Shown: positions 1-8,461 of the stretch, piece by piece
How positions within the stretch are numbered: the stretch's first letter is position 1
How the letters are laid out: each line of letters begins with the position of its first letter
Source of the DNA: Bacillota bacterium
GTDB taxonomy: Bacteria; Bacillota; Clostridia; TANB77; CAG-465
Direction of reading: 5' to 3'
DNA length: 64,000 nucleotides
Assembly (NCBI GenBank): GCA_023460515.1
Contig: JAEWPS010000018.1
Coordinates: 124,001-188,000, forward strand
Program-made: the position numbers and the translations under genes
The notes under the pieces: model-generated
What the model saw: only the letters and a program-made list of their open reading frames with translations
Told to the model about the DNA's origin: nothing
Database searches by the model: none

Positions 1-709
1 CAGTATCTTTACCCAAGAAATTACCATATTTAAAATATCCCCAGTCTTGCACGGTTCCACCTTTAGAATAACCCCAACTATCTAACCATAAGTTAATACA
101 ATTCCACTGGCTATATGTCATAAGTCCACTTTGTATATATTCATTTGAATACATACTTTGAGCATTCTCTTTTGCCTGTTTATAACTAATATAGTTCCAT
201 GGCCTAACTCCAGGTTTACTTACGGGTTTTCCAATAACATTATTAGATATATTATTTATCTCAGTTAATTTTAACTGCATTTCATCAGATACTCCTGCTT
301 CATATCTTGAAATATAAAATCCACCATTTCTTTTAATTTGATTATATTCATCATTAATTCCACTAGGTAGACTATCATCCCAAATATTTTCAGACAATTT
401 TACTATATATTGAGAATTATCAACATTTACAGGTATCCATACAAACTGGTTTCCTATTTCATCTTCTATAACTAAACCTTTACTCCAACCTTTAGGAACA
501 CCACCTGCTATTTCCCAGCTTGCTCTTTCACTTTCAACTTTTTTAAAACCGGTTGGTACTAAGGGGTTATTATACTTACTTATCTTTAAAATATCTTTAT
601 ACTCATCTTGTATAATACTATTTGTATTAATAAAGTATATAAGTAGAATTGTAATACAGATCAAAGATATTAAAGCAAATATTATATAAAACTTTCTATT
701 ATTCCTCAT
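1..709 (-). CDS. Partial membrane-anchored SUMF1/formylglycine-generating-enzyme-like protein
   Basis: This open frame runs off the left edge, so only the first 236 codons are visible. It starts with an ATG at 709, 20 bases after the stop of the upstream gene, and is probably co-transcribed with it. Residues about 7-25 form one membrane anchor. The extracellular part has features typical of the FGE-sulfatase (SUMF1/EgtB/PvdO) fold: a 'GNQFVWIPV' strand near residue 70, then 'GGFYISRYEAG', then 'PWNYISYKQA' and 'LMTYSQWN'. In the family these segments form the C-type-lectin-like core. Clostridial relatives are usually surface proteins of unknown activity rather than true sulfatase activators. 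The catalytic cysteine region lies outside the window, so enzymatic activity cannot be judged. Confidence 0.75.
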   Translation of the reverse strand, partial: MRNNRKFYIIFALISLICITILLIYFINTNSIIQDEYKDILKISKYNNPLVPTGFKKVESERASWEIAGGVPKGWSKGLVIEDEIGNQFVWIPVNVDNSQYIVKLSENIWDDSLPSGINDEYNQIKRNGGFYISRYEAGVSDEMQLKLTEINNISNNVIGKPVSKPGVRPWNYISYKQAKENAQSMYSNEYIQSGLMTYSQWNCINLWLDSWGYSKGGTVQDWGYFKYGNFLGKDT

Positions 710-728
710 ATTAAATCACACCATTCAT

Positions 729-1622
729 CTATTTTAATTCTCTTCCGCCCCATTCAACAGCAACGAATCCAGTACGATCCGGTGTTGTTAACTTTTGTTC
801 TTTAACAGTTATATACTTATCTAATGGTTTAAAATCCATTACGACTCTTATTAAACTATCTGGTTTAGGAGACATTTCTAATCTCATGTAGTTATTAATT
901 TCTTCATCAGTTCTAAATCTAATATAATTATATTTGTTGTTTTCCATTTTAGGCAACCAGTAAATTATAAACTCATTTGCTTCTCTTTCATTTAATCCAA
1001 GAGTTAATAATTTCTCTTCTAAAAAATTAGCTACATCTTTTCCTTGTATAACAAATCCTTCTGACTCATCAATTATAGAGTCATCCTTACCTTCCCAATA
1101 TAAACAGTATAGATTTCTACCAGTATTTTTATCTATAATATTACCATTTGGATTTGCAATAACGTCCCAACCATCAATATACTTTGGATATGTATGTGTT
1201 AAATTATTATAGTTATTAAGTTTAACATTTACCTCAGTAACCGATTCAGGATATAAATATATAACTGGTTTTGCGAGTGGTTGTTCTCCTATGACTGTAC
1301 CTCTATTTATATAAAATAAAGTTAAAATAATTAATATAGCAATAATTGAACCTATTACTAACTTAATATCTCTAGATTTTTCTTCTTTTCTATATTTATC
1401 TTTTTTGGATATAGTAAAAACAATTATTTTTACACAATAAATAACAGAAAATAACGCACAATATAAAAATAATACAGCTCCAACAAAAAGTATCTCCTCT
1501 GTTATCGGTAAAATTATTAACGAATTTAAATATCTACTAGAATACAAATATACAATAACTGCAAAAGCAAAAAACAAAGCAAATTTTACAGTTTTAATAT
1601 AAACTTTTTCAATTTTTTTCAT
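729..1622 (-). CDS. Membrane protein with extracellular 'KPVIYLYP' domain, function unknown
   Basis: The 297-residue product has three predicted membrane segments (about 11-33, 38-70 and 86-105) followed by a soluble domain. That domain opens with 'AKPVIYLYPE' near residue 117 and has 'TYPKYIDGW', 'LYWEG' and a C-terminal 'GFVAVEWGGRE'. I recognise this as a recurring but functionally uncharacterised domain of Firmicutes and other prokaryotes; I cannot name an activity. A ribosome site (AAGGAG) precedes the ATG. The promoter carries a Spo0A-type box at 1680-1686 and an extended -10, shared with the RHS gene and the 56.7 kb cassette. The partial SUMF1-like gene follows within 20 bases and is probably co-transcribed. 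Confidence 0.8.
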   Translation of the reverse strand: MKKIEKVYIKTVKFALFFAFAVIVYLYSSRYLNSLIILPITEEILFVGAVLFLYCALFSVIYCVKIIVFTISKKDKYRKEEKSRDIKLVIGSIIAILIILTLFYINRGTVIGEQPLAKPVIYLYPESVTEVNVKLNNYNNLTHTYPKYIDGWDVIANPNGNIIDKNTGRNLYCLYWEGKDDSIIDESEGFVIQGKDVANFLEEKLLTLGLNEREANEFIIYWLPKMENNKYNYIRFRTDEEINNYMRLEMSPKPDSLIRVVMDFKPLDKYITVKEQKLTTPDRTGFVAVEWGGRELK

Positions 1623-1653
1623 AATATCTCCTTTTTATACTAACATTTATATT

Positions 1654-1686
1654 AGTATATCACTAAAATCAATTTATTTTGTCGAA
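1654..1686 (-). promoter_or_regulatory. Promoter with Spo0A box, extended -10
   Basis: Reading the minus strand, TTCGACA (1686-1680, reverse complement of the 0A box TGTCGAA) is followed after 20 nt by TATACT (1659-1654), preceded by TGA as an extended -10. The start codon is about 30 nt downstream. Wide spacing with a 0A box in the -35 position is the layout known for Spo0A-activated sigma-A promoters such as spoIIG. Same architecture at 8299-8332 and 56711-56744. Confidence 0.55.
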
Positions 1687-1764
1687 ATTTGACTAGTTAT
1701 AAGATTTATTTAATTGTTATATTATTATCACTACTATTATAACTTTAATTGATGTTATAGTTGA

Positions 1765-2072
1765 ATTATTTGTTTTTGAGCACTTCCATCTGAATTATAT
1801 ACATACTGCGTTACTTTACTGTTATTTGTTAATTTAAATAATCTGTTCGCTTTATCATATTATTCTGTTGTTACATTATTTTTTGGATCAGTTATTGTTA
1901 CTGTTTTTAATGTATCCTCATATGTATATATTACTGTTTTACCATTATCTGTACTTGATAACAATCTATTTAAGTTATCATATGTCTTTGTTATATTACT
2001 TATTTTTGTTTTATTATCGTTATTATCGTATTCATATGTTTCAATATATAAAAAACTAATAGTGTAAATCAT
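1765..2072 (-). pseudogene. RHS repeat remnant duplicated from the neighbouring RHS gene
   Basis: The translated segment repeats, nearly base for base, an internal YD-repeat part of the large RHS protein (window 4332-4606, roughly RHS residues 973-1064). It includes 'TYDNLNRLL' and 'TITDPKNNVTTE'. A GAA glutamate codon of the intact copy is TAA here (about 1861), and past it the homology continues in the same frame until about 1765, where it ends. It has no signal peptide, core end or toxin tip. It lies directly downstream of the putative immunity gene. Such displaced core fragments are common in RHS loci that have undergone recombination. I regard it as a non-functional relic that could serve as a recombination donor. 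Confidence 0.8.
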
Positions 2073-2137
2073 TAATAACTTACATCACTAGTTTTTAACA
2101 GATAATTAATTGTCACTCTATATTGTCTAAAATTTAA

Positions 2138-2572
2138 TTATTTAATATTTAAATATTTCCTAGCTTTTTCAGTAAGAGTATTTACAGAGTCTGGACTAAT
2201 TTCGAAAAATTTATTTATTCCGTTTAATGCAACTGGCTCAATAATATTGTCAAAGAAGTTTGCTATAGTTTCTAAATAATTTAACTTATCAATATTATCC
2301 AATTCAAAAGATCCTTTACCTTTTTCTTTTTTATTATCTAATACTCTACAAAAACAATCATATACAACATTTTTAAAATTCCTTATATCTCCATTTATTT
2401 CTTTTATTAAAAAGCCATAATTTATATAAAAACTATTACTATAATTTGACTTTTGAAAATATATAATAATTATCAATGTATCTGTTTCTCTATATAATAC
2501 CTTTTCTTTAATAATAAAACCATGCTTAAATGCTAAATCCCTTAATATTTTCTTAAACTCATTTTTATCCAT
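2138..2572 (-). CDS. Probable RHS toxin immunity protein (DUF4304-like)
   Basis: This 144-residue soluble protein starts 13 bases after the stop of the RHS gene. Its strong ribosome site (GGGAGG) immediately follows that stop codon, so the two are almost certainly translationally coupled. The N-terminal half ('FKKILRDLAFKHGF', then 'IIIIYFQKSNYSNSFYINYGF') matches the pattern of DUF4304: a helix ending in GF, then a strand with Q-K-S and an 'F-I-N-G' strand. DUF4304 proteins are repeatedly found next to polymorphic toxins and are proposed immunity proteins. Position and family pattern both support a role in neutralising the nuclease-like RHS tip. The pairing itself is inference; the family assignment is from memory of its pattern. 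Confidence 0.65.
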   Translation of the reverse strand: MDKNEFKKILRDLAFKHGFIIKEKVLYRETDTLIIIIYFQKSNYSNSFYINYGFLIKEINGDIRNFKNVVYDCFCRVLDNKKEKGKGSFELDNIDKLNYLETIANFFDNIIEPVALNGINKFFEISPDSVNTLTEKARKYLNIK

Positions 2573-2584
2573 AATTTTTCCTCC

Positions 2585-5500
2585 CTAATATACATCCAAT
2601 TTAATTTTCCATCCGTTTCCTAAACCTAAATTTTCAAGCTCATTCAAGTAATTATTTAATTGCTTATATCCTTGCGCTATAGAACGAGGATTATATGGTT
2701 TCAATTCGTATATAGTTTTTTTACCAAAATCAATGAAATCAATTCTTTTTCCACTAGGAAGCCTATATTCTTTAATTTTGTTAATATCATTAGCAATATC
2801 TGACTTATACGCTTTATGCATTTCTTGACCATGCTTAAGATTAGATTTTGTATATTCTTTTACATTATTTATATCATCTATATTATTAGTTTTAATATTA
2901 CCAAATTTATCAACTTGGGTTCCCTTATATACTTGATTTAATTTATTGAAAGTAAATTCAGCCATTTTATATGTACCATATATTGTTGTTCCAGTCTGAA
3001 TAACTGATTTAGAATAATCTTTTAATTCGTTATATGATGTATTTGGATTCCAATAATTCTTAAATTTTTCAAAGTTAAAAGTTTGATTAAAGCTATCTTT
3101 TATTCCATTTATCATATTTTTAGGTAAATTCAAATACATTTGACCATTTTCTGTTATTGTAGACATAAATTTTTCTTTGTTTGTTTTATATTGTTCTTGA
3201 CCAAATAATCCAACTTTATTTCCTACATAATTTGAAATTAACCCAACTTCAGATACTCCAGTTTCAACTATACTATATCCTAAATTACCTAATCCAATGA
3301 CTGAATCAAATAACAACTCACCTCCAGCATCAAGGATTGCTGCTGATCTTTCCCCTATATATTTAACTCCATCCCCTATTTCTTTAAAGAAATGTCCACT
3401 TGGATCTGTATATATCATCGGATTATTACTACAATAAGTATATAGATTTAAACTTAGTGTATCATCAATATTGCCTCTATATGTATCTTCAGATATAAAT
3501 CTTTGTATCTCTGGATTATAATATCTGCTTTGTAAGTAATATGTCTTTGTTTCCTTATCATAGTAGTATCCAGCATATTTAAATGGATTGTTAAATATTT
3601 CAGTTTCGAATAGTATTTTACCAAAATTATCGTATACATATGTATTTAATATAGTGTTAGTATTATCTAATATTTTTGTTACATCACCATGTCCATTGTA
3701 TAGATAATATCCTTCTTTGTCTGTTGTTCTTTTTATTAGAGATAATCCATATGTATTAGTTGCTACTTGGTTGTTTTGATCATCTAATTCTAGTAGTATA
3801 TTATCTCCATCATATAAAAAATTTGTTGTTGTATCAGTTATTTTTTGTACTCTTTTTCCTTCTGCATTATATTTATATTCTGATACTTGTCCATCATTTA
3901 CTTGTATTAATTCATTTCTTGGGTTATATGTATTTGTTGTTGTTTGTCCATCTGTTATTTCTGTTAGTTGATTTCCGTTATCATCATAAGTAAATGCACT
4001 TTCAGATATAACTGCCAAATTTTCTAATGTTGCTGTACTTAGTAATTGATTTTTTGCATTATATGAGTATCCTATTGTTTTTATAGTATTTCCTTCTAGT
4101 ATTGATTTAGTTAATATATTACCTGTTGCATCATAATCATATTCTGTACCATCACTTGTTTTAATTCTGTTTAGCACATCATATGTATAGATTTTATCGT
4201 TCTCTTTTGTTATATTATTATTGCTATCATATTCATAATAATTTTCCTCTATTAGTATATCATTTACATCTTTTGTAGTCAAGCGTTTTAATTTTTTATC
4301 TGGATAATATTCATAAATTGATATTGTAGTTGGATTAATTTGTTTTTGAACACTTCCATCTGAATTATATACATACTGCGTTACTTTACTGTCATTTGTT
4401 AATTTAAGTAATCTGTTTGCTTTATCATATTCTTCAGTTGTTACATTATTTTTTGGATCAGTTATTGTTACTGTTTTTAATGCATCATTGTAGGTATATG
4501 TTACCGTTTGACCATTATCTGTATTTGTTAGTAATCTATTTAAGTTATCATATGTTTTCGCTATATTACCTATTTTAGTTTTATTATCGTTGTTATCATA
4601 TTCGTATATTATATTGTCTTGTCCTACATTTTCATTTATAAGTCTTCCGTGTATATCATATGTATAAGTAAATACATCTCCATTATTTGTTGTAAATGTT
4701 TGTTGTAAACCATTTGGATAATATGTCTTTGAATCTTCATTTCCAAGTTGATCTATTTTCTTTATTTCATTTGAGCTCTTGTCATATACAAATTCTATTA
4801 TATTATTTGCTGCATCTTTTTGTGTCAACATATTTCCTTTATTATCATATGTATATGTGTTAATCTCATTTAATGCATTTGTAACTTTAGTTAATTTGTT
4901 TTTATTGTTATATTCATATGTAGTTACATTATTATTTTTATCTGTATATTTTGTTTTGTTATTGTTACTATCATATTCATATGTTTCAACTTTTTGTTCT
5001 TGATCTTTTTTAGTTAAGATATTGTCGTTATTATCAAATGTATACTCTATAGTATTATCATTTGCGTCTATTGATTTTATTTGTCTTCCTAAATTATCAT
5101 AAACTAACTTTTCGATTCTGTTATTATATTGATCAAGTTTTTCAGTTACTCTATCTAAATTATCGTAATTATTTGTCAATGTATTATTTAAATAATCTGT
5201 TTCTGTTAATTTATTTCCGTTTTTATCATATGTATATGTTGTTGCTTGTCCTTTTGGATTGGTTTCTTTTACTAAATTATTATTAGCATCATACTCATAT
5301 GTTGTAATGTTACCATTTCCATCAGTTGTTTCTATTTTATTAGATAGATTATCGTATTTAGTTTTTGTTGTTATAACTTGTGTATCATCAGATTGTTTTT
5401 CAGTTTCTTCTATAACTTTATTTAAAATATCATATTTATACAATAATATTTTGTTATAATTATCTATAGATTTTGCTATTTTTTTAGATAAATTATATTG

Positions 5501-7525
5501 GTTTCTAACTGTATAACCAGTTTCATTATTTACTTGTTTTACTATGTTAGAGTTTATATCATAAGTATTAGTTATAATCTTTCCTAGTTCATCTTTTTCA
5601 GTTATTTTATTATTTACTAAATCATATGTATTTTCTTCTTGTATCACACTATTCATAGTCTTTTTAATTAAGTTATTTCTTTGATCATAATAATAATCAA
5701 TTATAGTTCCTCTTTGATTTATTTCTTTTGTTACATTTAGTTTTGCATCATATTCATATGATGTAGTATTACCATTTCCATCTATTTTACTTGCTAATTT
5801 TCCCGCTTTGTTATATGTACTACTTTCACTAACATTAGCTGTAGTTTCTTCAGTAAGGTTACCTAACAAATCATATTCATATGTAGTTATTATTTGCTTT
5901 GGAATAGCGTTTTCAATATAGTTTCTCGTTTTTGTTATTACACTACCATATTTATCATATGTATATGTTATATTATTTTGTGTATTTTCTACATTGCTTG
6001 GCAATATTTCTTTAATAGAATTACCAAAGAGGTTATTTTCATATGTTGTAATTGTATTATTTGGTTTTATCTCTTTCAATACATTTTCAAATATATCATA
6101 TTCGTATGTTGTTGTATTACCATTTCTATCTGTTTTACTTATTACTTTATCTTTACTATCATATAAATATGTAGCAGTTTGTGTAATTGTTTTATCTTCT
6201 TTTATAACTTCATTTTTTATTTCTCTATTTAGTTTATCAAAATAGTGATTTGTAACTAATACTTCTGGACTTTCATCATACATTGAAGTTTCAATTCTTG
6301 ACATTTCATTCGTTAAATTCAACATACCATCATATTGATAGAAAGTTACTAATTTAATAATTTCTGTATCATCAATTGAATTTGGATATAATGAACCTTT
6401 TTCTATATGTTCTAATTTATATGATACTTTCTTTGCATAGTTATAACCATATTCAGTAGTCTTGTATTTACCATCTTCTATTTTTACTTCTTCTTTTATA
6501 AGATTTTTACTAACATCATATGTGTATTTGAATTCTTCACCTGAAGAGGTTGTCTTTAATATAGGATTTGATACATCATCATATGTATAATTTGTTGTAA
6601 TATATGATGTAGGTGTTCCATCTAATAATACTTTTTCTTGAGAAGTTTCTTCTTTAACTATATTTCCTGCTTTATCATAATCATAATTAGTTCTTTTATA
6701 TCTATCTGTATCTATTTCTTCATATTTTGTTGATATTTTGTTTAATGAATTGTAATAATAGTATATTTTTCTGCCGATTTCATTTTGTTCACATGATACC
6801 AATCCATTAGGAAGATATGTATTTGTTTTTGTCGCGGATTCTGTACTATCACTAATAATTTTATCTAAATAATTAGTTGTTTTTATATTTGTTGTATACT
6901 CTGTAGCATTAGAATATTGTTTAGTAGTTATTGTTTTATTTCCAGAATTATATGCATAAGATTTTTCTTCTACTGTAGTTTCTACATTATTTAAGATGAT
7001 AGAAGTTTTAGTATTTCTATTTAAATTATCATATGCATATGTATAAACTGCTCCATTTGGTTTATTTTCTTTAGTAACATTTTTGTATATATCATATTCA
7101 TATAATGTAATATTTCCTTCTTGATCTGTTTTCTTTAGAACATTTTGTGCATTATCATATTCATATGTTAATATATTATTATTTGCATCAATTGTTTTAG
7201 TTATATTATTTTTATAATTATATTCATTTGTGGTAGTTGATGTATAATTTAATACTGTTGTTGTAATGTTACCAGAATTATCATATATATAATAATCATA
7301 ATTCCATTCAGGTGAAGTTTTATTTAATAACCAACCTATAGAATTATGAGTATATGTCTCACTATTTCCTAGTGCATCAGTTACCTTTTTTAAATATCCA
7401 TAATTATCATATTCATATGTTGTATATTTCCATAATTCATCTGTTTTTCTATATACACGTCCTTTTATTCCATCATAATAATACTCGAAATTAATCATGG
7501 CATTATTAGGTAATATCTTATACAT
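2585..7525 (-). CDS. RHS/YD-repeat polymorphic toxin with PD-(D/E)XK-like nuclease tip
   Basis: The open frame encodes 1646 residues. Residues about 1-1300 are dozens of YD repeats ('YEYD..GN', 'YTYD.NGN'), which in this family build a hollow cocoon around the toxin. The conserved RHS core end is present near residues 1320-1378 ('RYYNPEIQRFISEDTY', 'NLYTYCSNNPMIYTDPSGH'). The variable tip follows (about 1378-1646). Its last 80 residues contain 'GKRIDFIDFGKKTIYELKP', matching the D...ExK active-site pattern of restriction-endonuclease-fold toxins (Tox-REase type). The ATG at 7525 has no ribosome site, and RHS-type sequence continues upstream in frame to a TGA near 7631. The true N-terminus, with signal peptide and FN3-like domain, lies in a different frame at 7591-8233, so the annotated start is probably an artefact of damage. 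Confidence 0.85.
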   Translation of the reverse strand: MYKILPNNAMINFEYYYDGIKGRVYRKTDELWKYTTYEYDNYGYLKKVTDALGNSETYTHNSIGWLLNKTSPEWNYDYYIYDNSGNITTTVLNYTSTTTNEYNYKNNITKTIDANNNILTYEYDNAQNVLKKTDQEGNITLYEYDIYKNVTKENKPNGAVYTYAYDNLNRNTKTSIILNNVETTVEEKSYAYNSGNKTITTKQYSNATEYTTNIKTTNYLDKIISDSTESATKTNTYLPNGLVSCEQNEIGRKIYYYYNSLNKISTKYEEIDTDRYKRTNYDYDKAGNIVKEETSQEKVLLDGTPTSYITTNYTYDDVSNPILKTTSSGEEFKYTYDVSKNLIKEEVKIEDGKYKTTEYGYNYAKKVSYKLEHIEKGSLYPNSIDDTEIIKLVTFYQYDGMLNLTNEMSRIETSMYDESPEVLVTNHYFDKLNREIKNEVIKEDKTITQTATYLYDSKDKVISKTDRNGNTTTYEYDIFENVLKEIKPNNTITTYENNLFGNSIKEILPSNVENTQNNITYTYDKYGSVITKTRNYIENAIPKQIITTYEYDLLGNLTEETTANVSESSTYNKAGKLASKIDGNGNTTSYEYDAKLNVTKEINQRGTIIDYYYDQRNNLIKKTMNSVIQEENTYDLVNNKITEKDELGKIITNTYDINSNIVKQVNNETGYTVRNQYNLSKKIAKSIDNYNKILLYKYDILNKVIEETEKQSDDTQVITTKTKYDNLSNKIETTDGNGNITTYEYDANNNLVKETNPKGQATTYTYDKNGNKLTETDYLNNTLTNNYDNLDRVTEKLDQYNNRIEKLVYDNLGRQIKSIDANDNTIEYTFDNNDNILTKKDQEQKVETYEYDSNNNKTKYTDKNNNVTTYEYNNKNKLTKVTNALNEINTYTYDNKGNMLTQKDAANNIIEFVYDKSSNEIKKIDQLGNEDSKTYYPNGLQQTFTTNNGDVFTYTYDIHGRLINENVGQDNIIYEYDNNDNKTKIGNIAKTYDNLNRLLTNTDNGQTVTYTYNDALKTVTITDPKNNVTTEEYDKANRLLKLTNDSKVTQYVYNSDGSVQKQINPTTISIYEYYPDKKLKRLTTKDVNDILIEENYYEYDSNNNITKENDKIYTYDVLNRIKTSDGTEYDYDATGNILTKSILEGNTIKTIGYSYNAKNQLLSTATLENLAVISESAFTYDDNGNQLTEITDGQTTTNTYNPRNELIQVNDGQVSEYKYNAEGKRVQKITDTTTNFLYDGDNILLELDDQNNQVATNTYGLSLIKRTTDKEGYYLYNGHGDVTKILDNTNTILNTYVYDNFGKILFETEIFNNPFKYAGYYYDKETKTYYLQSRYYNPEIQRFISEDTYRGNIDDTLSLNLYTYCSNNPMIYTDPSGHFFKEIGDGVKYIGERSAAILDAGGELLFDSVIGLGNLGYSIVETGVSEVGLISNYVGNKVGLFGQEQYKTNKEKFMSTITENGQMYLNLPKNMINGIKDSFNQTFNFEKFKNYWNPNTSYNELKDYSKSVIQTGTTIYGTYKMAEFTFNKLNQVYKGTQVDKFGNIKTNNIDDINNVKEYTKSNLKHGQEMHKAYKSDIANDINKIKEYRLPSGKRIDFIDFGKKTIYELKPYNPRSIAQGYKQLNNYLNELENLGLGNGWKIKLDVY

Positions 7526-7590
7526 TAAAGTAGTACCATCTACAGAATAAAAATTTTGTGTTATGTTTTGATTTTCATCTGTTTCTTTAG

Positions 7591-8233
7591 TTAAACTATT
7601 TTTTGTGTTATATTCATATAATAATTTGCATCACATCCATTCCCTATGTCTGCAATTGATGTAAATATTACCTTTTCTAAATCTGTTCCATTTAATTTTA
7701 ATGTTCCATTTATTGTTAGTGTTGATCCTGAATAAAATTTAATTATACTTCCAGCAGCTACATCAATTGTTATACCAGCTGGTATAGTGGTTGCAGTTAT
7801 ATAATATGTGTCTTTTTCTAAAATCATGTTTTGATTAAATGTTGATATTGTTTTAGCTGGCATAATATTATTTATTGATTTTGACATAACAATACTATCT
7901 TCCGCATTTAAAAAATCAACCTTAAAATTATATGCCGTATCACTAATAAGACTAGCATATATATAAGATTTATCTGTTATTGTTGTTATAAATTGTTCGT
8001 TTTTATATATATTATATATTATATTTTACAACTGTTTCTGGTATCTGCATATCTTCCCATGATATTGCGATACTATTAGTTGTCTTGTATTTTACTGTTA
8101 ATTCTTCTGTTTGCTCTGCTTGTGATGTTTCAACTTGTCCTATTCCTATTAGATCATTATTTTCATTTAACAGTGTAATAAGTAAAGAACAAACAATTAA
8201 TGTAAAAAATATTACTCCTATTCTTTTCTTCAT
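7591..8233 (-). pseudogene. Detached, frameshifted N-terminus of the RHS protein
   Basis: The true start is the ATG at 8233, preceded by GGGAGG. It encodes a signal peptide ('MKKRIGVIFFTLIVCSLLI'), a short linker and the beginning of a fibronectin-III-like domain ('SIAISWED'). The frame is lost at a duplicated heptamer (8010-8023). In the next frame the domain continues ('AYNFKVDF') into a segment with 'AGSIIKFYSGSTLTINGTL', a beta-helix-like or wall-protein module often found before YD repeats. This frame ends at 7591, while YD-repeat sequence resumes in a third frame. Two breaks therefore separate export signal and toxin. Whether this is decay, phase variation or assembly error cannot be decided here. 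Confidence 0.75.
8010..8023 (-). repeat. Tandem 7-bp duplication causing a frameshift
   Basis: On the minus strand the heptamer TATAATA occurs twice in a row inside the FN3-like segment of the RHS N-terminus. Removing one copy restores a continuous reading frame, with K-Y-N-I-Y-K-N-E across the junction. A perfect direct repeat of this kind can arise or revert by slippage. Confidence 0.8.
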
Positions 8234-8298
8234 GATAATTCCTCCCAATATTTTTAATCAATTCTAGAAAAATTTCATATAATTATTCTATTGGTTGA

Positions 8299-8332
8299 AT
8301 TTTATCACATAAATTTATAACTTTTTGTCGAA
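8299..8332 (-). promoter_or_regulatory. Promoter of the RHS gene with Spo0A box
   Basis: Minus-strand TTCGACA (8332-8326) is followed after 21 nt by TAAAAT (8304-8299), preceded by TGA (extended -10). The leader to the ATG at 8233 is about 60 nt. Layout matches the promoters at 1654-1686 and 56711-56744. Confidence 0.55.
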
Positions 8333-8418
8333 ATATGGCGTATATTAATATTTTATGTCATTTCTTTGTACAAAAACAGATTTTATATTTTATGTGTCAA
8401 TTTAATTTCATGGAAACA

Positions 8419-8449
8419 AAAAATGTACCAAAATTAGGTACATTTTTTT
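8419..8449 (-). terminator. Rho-independent terminator
   Basis: A 9-bp stem (AAATGTACC/GGTACATTT) with a 7-nt loop is flanked by T runs on the minus strand. It lies 13 bases past the stop of the DUF4825 gene. Confidence 0.85.
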
Positions 8450-8461
8450 ATTATATTTTAA

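Noticed and set aside
1868..2059. Plus-strand 63-codon frame over the RHS remnant
   Set aside because: Antisense of the remnant; the minus-strand homology explains the sequence.
3760..6245. Plus-strand open frames opposite the RHS gene
   Set aside because: They are antisense shadows of YD repeats, with Leu/Tyr/Phe-rich nonsense and no ribosome sites.
2600..7500. Periodic repeats that might look like a CRISPR array
   Set aside because: The periodicity is the protein-coding YD repeat (variable unit length, coding throughout); there are no conserved short repeats with unique spacers.
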